Virus record (IMG/VR): IMGVR_UViG_3300042545_001591
Span: 1 to 53,161 of that record
Length of the DNA: 53,161 nucleotides
Reading direction: 5' to 3' (one strand)
From: a virus
In this document: positions 50,475 through 53,161 of the stretch, in pieces
Position numbering within the stretch: the first letter of the stretch is position 1
Layout of the letters: every line of letters starts with the position of its first letter
The notes under the pieces: model-generated
Told to the model about the DNA's origin: nothing
The model's input: the letters and a program-made list of their open reading frames with translations, nothing else
Database searches by the model: none
Translations under genes and position numbers: made by a program

Positions 50475-50663
50475 TTAAGCTTTCTTGCCGAAAGCTGTAT
50501 CTTTTGGATTCAGATAACGAAGGATAACAGGTAGTGCTGCTGCCCAGAGAGCGTTAGCAGTAAGTTTTAAATCGTTAGTTGCTACATATGTTGCGACTGC
50601 TGCACCAAGGACGCTTCTTGCGTACGATGCTGCCATTGCTTTTTGTTCTGCTGTAATTTTCAT
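50475..50663 (-). CDS. Putative holin-like small membrane protein
   Basis: A 62-aa protein. ARSVLGAAVATYVATNDLKL and NALWAAALPVILRYLNP are one or two hydrophobic segments, followed by KDTAFGKKA. Small phage proteins with this alanine-rich layout and an LRYLNPKDTAFG end recur in aquatic phage genomes, and some are annotated as holins; this is from memory and unproven. It lies alone between two fibre genes. No endolysin was seen nearby. Low hydrophobicity of the middle leaves other membrane roles open. Confidence 0.55.
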   Translation of the reverse strand: MKITAEQKAMAASYARSVLGAAVATYVATNDLKLTANALWAAALPVILRYLNPKDTAFGKKA

Positions 50664-50669
50664 GGTTTC

Positions 50670-51974
50670 CTATCCGGTGACTATGATTTTGTAATCACCT
50701 AGAGCAATTGTTCCTTGCAGTACAACCGTGACGGAGTCATTGGTTCCACGGTTTATGTCACCATAAACGGTATTTCCGGTAGATACTTCATAGATTTGAA
50801 CAATAACATCCTGGGTATCAAAGCTGTGAGTCACAACGGTTGTTGAAACCGAGGAGACGCTAGCAGCACAGCCCTGGGAAGCAACACGAGCAAGCTTCGA
50901 GACACCTGTTGTAACCGTGGTAGCGCTTGTCTTTATACCAAGAGCAGTACGAGCATCTGCGGCAGTTGAGGAACCAGTACCACCGTGCAGTACGGCAACG
51001 TCCGTCGCCTCCCAAGTTCCCGCTGCAATTATTCCGAGGGTTGTAATCGATGTTTGACCAACATAGGTTGACGCAATATCTACCGCGTCCCCCGTAATTG
51101 CGGTTCTGTCATTAACTACGTTGACATTGATTGTGTTGCCGTTTTGAGAAATACCGTCACCGGCAGTAAACGAACCAGCACCAGAGAACTGTGTCCATAC
51201 GATTGCCGTTGAACCGATAGTGATTGTTCCGTTTGTGGAAACAACGAATCCCTTATCTGAGTGGGTAGAACCTTCCTCAACAAAAGCGAACGTTCCGGCT
51301 TTTAGTTCTCCGGTATCAACGGTTCCGTTAGCGTCAGACGAACGAGATGCTGCGCCTGCTTCTGCTGCAACCACGACATAAATACCGTTCTCTGTTGCTG
51401 TGCTTTGGTCTTTTACAAGAACGCGGTCACCAGCAACAAGGGTTACTCCGTCAATCGTGTCCCCGGCCTCAAGGTCGGTGGCAATGTTAATTGGAGCTGT
51501 TGTAGCAAGTCTTACGGACTGCTTAACATCAAGACCTTGGCGAGCAGCGTCTACATAACCCTTGGTGGCAGCATGGTTAGCGTCAGTTGGGGTTGCAACT
51601 TTTATATTTGACTGAGCGTCTCTTTTAACCAACTTAGAAGCAGTTGCTTCGTCGGTTGCGTCGGTGAGCATTTGCCACATTGCTGCTGGAATCAGACCAG
51701 CACTGTTGGTATCGGCTACCTTTAGGGTGAGCGTTACAATGCCGTTTTCGTCGGATACCTCAAGAGCTTCAGCAATTCCTACACCGCCACCAGAGGTAAT
51801 AGAATGGACTGACTTCTTCCATGCACCATTCGCATACACCCGAACTATATTTAGCTGGGTGTCATAGTACATCCGGCCTTCAAAGCCAGTTGGGGCTGTA
51901 GCTAGCTTCTCAAGGGAGCTATTAAGCAGCTGATTGCCATTTAGGTCAATATTTGTTAGAAATTTTTGTGCCAT
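50670..51974 (-). CDS. Tail fibre protein (434 aa)
   Basis: Begins MAQKFLTNIDLNGNQLLNSS, then LEKLATAPTGFEGRMYYDTQ and NIVRVYANGAWKK, a module frequent in fibres of aquatic phages. VKVATPTDANHAATKGYVDA is a fibre shaft signature. The middle has GDRVLVKDQSTATENGIYVV, the same domain that is duplicated in the 1180-aa fibre, and IDIASTYVGQTSITTLGIIA-like shaft repeats follow. The last ~85 residues (VVTHSFDTQDVIVQIYEVST, ALGDYKIIVTG) form a tip domain related to the 105-aa protein just upstream. Ribosome site: AGAGGAAAA. Confidence 0.75.
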   Translation of the reverse strand: MAQKFLTNIDLNGNQLLNSSLEKLATAPTGFEGRMYYDTQLNIVRVYANGAWKKSVHSITSGGGVGIAEALEVSDENGIVTLTLKVADTNSAGLIPAAMWQMLTDATDEATASKLVKRDAQSNIKVATPTDANHAATKGYVDAARQGLDVKQSVRLATTAPINIATDLEAGDTIDGVTLVAGDRVLVKDQSTATENGIYVVVAAEAGAASRSSDANGTVDTGELKAGTFAFVEEGSTHSDKGFVVSTNGTITIGSTAIVWTQFSGAGSFTAGDGISQNGNTINVNVVNDRTAITGDAVDIASTYVGQTSITTLGIIAAGTWEATDVAVLHGGTGSSTAADARTALGIKTSATTVTTGVSKLARVASQGCAASVSSVSTTVVTHSFDTQDVIVQIYEVSTGNTVYGDINRGTNDSVTVVLQGTIALGDYKIIVTG

Positions 51975-51986
51975 TTTTCCTCTACC

Positions 51987-52304
51987 TTACGTGAGATATG
52001 CTTTCCCAGAGAACGCCGCAGAGAACGTCACCGTAACCTGAGTATTACTATTGTATTGTACCTCACCAAATACATGCGTATCTGCAGAGTCAACAATGGT
52101 TACGGACGGCTTGCCCCCCAAAGTATGGGTTATTACCCAAGTTGTTGAAGCGACCTCTTGGTTGAATATGTACCTTCTGGTGTTTGCTGAGCTTCCACCA
52201 ATTCCTCCGCCTCGAACTACTACTTGGTTTGGCGAATCCTGATTGACTAAAACCTGGTTTGGCGTATCCTGATTAATTAAAACCTGGTTTGGGACATTAC
52301 TCAT
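51987..52304 (-). CDS. Small fibre/tip protein with N-terminal 10-aa repeats
   Basis: A 105-aa protein whose ATG overlaps the previous stop (ATGA). Residues 4-29 are three near-copies of PNQVL(I/V)NQD. After a Gly-rich hinge (VRGGGIGGSSANTR) comes a tip domain, TTWVITHTLGGKPSVTIVDS and FGEVQYNSNTQVTVTFSAAF, of the W.I.H.LG..P...I form common in phage structural proteins. The repeats probably form an attachment or coiled stalk. A domain of the same type ends the 434-aa fibre. Confidence 0.65.
   Translation of the reverse strand: MSNVPNQVLINQDTPNQVLVNQDSPNQVVVRGGGIGGSSANTRRYIFNQEVASTTWVITHTLGGKPSVTIVDSADTHVFGEVQYNSNTQVTVTFSAAFSGKAYLT
52222..52293 (-). repeat. 30-bp tandem repeat (10-aa units)
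   Basis: Units start at 52222, 52252 and 52282, beginning ACYTGGTTTGG on the plus strand; two full copies plus a partial third. They encode the PNQVLxNQDx repeats of the 105-aa protein. High DNA identity suggests recent expansion. Confidence 0.75.
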
Positions 52305-52663
52305 CTAGTCACTTCCTCGGACACTGTAAATGTTCCTTGTATAACCCTAGACACCACGCCCTCAAAACTTTCTATTTCTAGGTCGTAAACACCACTAGAC
52401 AAATCGGAAGTAACTTCTGGTTCCATAAGTAGAATAATTCTTCCTTCTACTTCAACTATTTCTATGCGACCATTTGCCGTACTCAGTTCAACGATTACCG
52501 TAGAACTAGTGACTGTTCTTCTTACCTGCATTCTCGCAGTAAAACCCTCAAGGTCGTATTTGTGGAAAATGGTTGGGTCGGTAGGGTCAGGGTACTGAAG
52601 GTCGATAATTCTAGTGAAGGTCGCACCTTGCTGACAAAATATATTGTAGACGCCTGCAATCAT
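52301..52663 (-). CDS. Virion/baseplate protein, BppU N-terminal-like (putative)
   Basis: A 120-aa protein from ATG 52663, chosen because AGGAG lies 8 bases upstream; a TTG at 52669 is rejected. The pattern QQGATFTRIIDLQYPDPTDP, YDLEGFTARMQVRRTVTSST, IEIVEVEGRIILLMEPEVTS and SGVYDLEIESFEGVVSRVIQ with end VTR is a beta-sandwich shared by many phage structural proteins and similar to the domain that docks receptor-binding BppU. It is the first gene of the minus-strand block, so the block's main promoter should lie in 52664-52846. Confidence 0.6.
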   Translation of the reverse strand: MIAGVYNIFCQQGATFTRIIDLQYPDPTDPTIFHKYDLEGFTARMQVRRTVTSSTVIVELSTANGRIEIVEVEGRIILLMEPEVTSDLSSGVYDLEIESFEGVVSRVIQGTFTVSEEVTR

Positions 52664-52846
52664 GGCCAACTCCTAGAGATTCTCCAGTATTTATTGTAGT
52701 TGAGAGAAAACTCTGAAATAGCAAGTAAATAATGGTCTTGACGCAAAACTAGCACAAACAATTCAAAGTCCGTGATTTTTGTTGTTTGTCAAAATGGTAA
52801 AATTGTTTTGTCTTTGGGGCAACGACTATCGCATTTGGGGAAATAG
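52664..52846. promoter_or_regulatory. Divergent intergenic region between fibre block and exported-protein gene
   Basis: A 183-base AT-rich, non-coding region and the longest gap in the window. On the plus strand it has TGGTAAAAT at 52795-52803 (extended -10), identical to 18504-18512. For the minus strand TACAAT (complement of 52694-52699) is a possible -10. It also contains two of the three TTTGGGG repeats. It most likely holds both promoters and an operator. Confidence 0.45.
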
Positions 52847-52862
52847 GTGTCATTTTTGGGGA
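52813..52862 (+). repeat. TTTGGGG direct repeats at exact 21-bp spacing
   Basis: TTTGGGGC at 52813, TTTGGGGA at 52834 and TTTGGGGA at 52855 start exactly 21 bases apart, two turns of B-DNA, so all lie on one helix face. They straddle the start of the downstream gene. The array could bind a regulator; the third copy may be in coding sequence and the second also serves as ribosome site. Confidence 0.55.
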
Positions 52863-53161
52863 ACACTAGAATAAAAATTAGAAAATCGGCTTGGATAAAC
52901 ATGCCGGTGATTCTTCTATCTTTATTCACTTCTGTTTTTAGTGTTGGAGCTTCTGCGTCAACAGTTATTACGAATGGCGGATTCGACGGTTCTGACGGCT
53001 GGACGATAGTTCAGAATGGCGGAAGCGGGATGGTATTCAATGGAGCCCTTAGGTTTTCTTATGCAACGGGAGAAGTCAGTCAGTCTTTCACAGTAAGCCC
53101 AAACGAAACTGTAGAAATCTCGTTTACTGTTGACAACTCAACCACCAATAGTGTTGGTCAG
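52847..53161 (+). CDS. Exported protein with carbohydrate-binding-like domain, 3' end cut
   Basis: The frame opens at GTG 52847 after an in-frame TAG, with GGGGAAATA upstream; ATG 52901 is a later alternative. From GTG the first ~19 residues hold four basic residues (SFLGNTRIKIRKSAWIN), then a hydrophobic core (PVILLSLFTSVFSVG) and ASAS, a classic signal peptide. The mature part starts VITNGGFDGSDGWTIVQNGG, the NGGFE..GWT type of start seen in carbohydrate-binding jelly rolls. The basic region favours the GTG start. A signal peptide is unusual for a virion protein, so this may be secreted by the infected cell or be a host-derived gene. The frame is open to the window end. Confidence 0.65.
   Translation, partial: MSFLGNTRIKIRKSAWINMPVILLSLFTSVFSVGASASTVITNGGFDGSDGWTIVQNGGSGMVFNGALRFSYATGEVSQSFTVSPNETVEISFTVDNSTTNSVGQ

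Noticed and set aside
50446-50475. Hairpin GCCC-CTCA-GGGC as terminator after the holin-like gene
   Set aside because: Only 4 bp of stem and no T-run on the minus strand; too weak to call.
1-53161. tRNA, rRNA, integrase, attachment site or insertion sequence
   Set aside because: I looked for cloverleaf-like and transposase/recombinase signals and saw none I could support; a tRNA scan was not possible by eye.

Overview
The window is part of a tailed-phage genome with a contractile (myovirus-type) tail. It contains a tail sheath, tail tube, a frameshifted tail-assembly chaperone pair, a very long tape measure, a baseplate hub, gp25-like and J-like baseplate proteins, and a large set of fibres and adhesins. 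No replication, packaging, integrase, tRNA or rRNA gene was seen. The host cannot be read off directly. Two fibre genes carry a TATAAT box exactly 7 nt before ATG, a leaderless-mRNA arrangement common in Actinobacteria, while most other genes have ordinary Shine-Dalgarno sites. Several structural proteins look like those of aquatic phages. An aquatic actinobacterial host is plausible but unproven.

Layout. Positions 1-22156 (+ strand) hold the tail operon: tail completion protein (cut by the window edge), terminator-like protein, sheath, tube, chaperones with a -1 frameshift, tape measure with a C-terminal M15-type peptidase motif, two baseplate/hub proteins, an OB-collagen-C1q spike, a small protein, gp25-like, J-like and I-like baseplate proteins, two fibre proteins (one with five FN3 domains), and a small four-Cys-pair-like zinc protein. 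This operon converges, with a 15-base overlap, on a long minus-strand block (22142-52663) of fibres, adhesins and modifying enzymes. A plus-strand gene for an exported protein begins near 52847 and runs off the end. There is no gene-free stretch over 300 bases; the longest (52664-52846) holds a candidate promoter and part of a 21-bp-periodic repeat.

The notable system lies at 22142-41140. A nine-gene cassette is present twice in the same order and orientation: short DFPNSP-tag fibre protein, small beta protein, Gly-rich ~240-aa protein, long Gly-rich adhesin, ~80-aa protein, ~140-aa protein, 2OG-Fe(II) oxygenase, flavin-dependent (tryptophan-type) halogenase, and a protein with a faint dUTPase-like signature. 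Copy A (24684-31672) is extended by a second, prolyl-hydroxylase-like oxygenase and two glycosyltransferases; copy B (34655-41140) carries an adhesin with about 50 histidines in about 165 residues. My working inference is that each cassette makes one adhesin set together with enzymes that chemically modify it (hydroxylation, halogenation, and in copy A glycosylation). A small-molecule or host-surface substrate is the main alternative.
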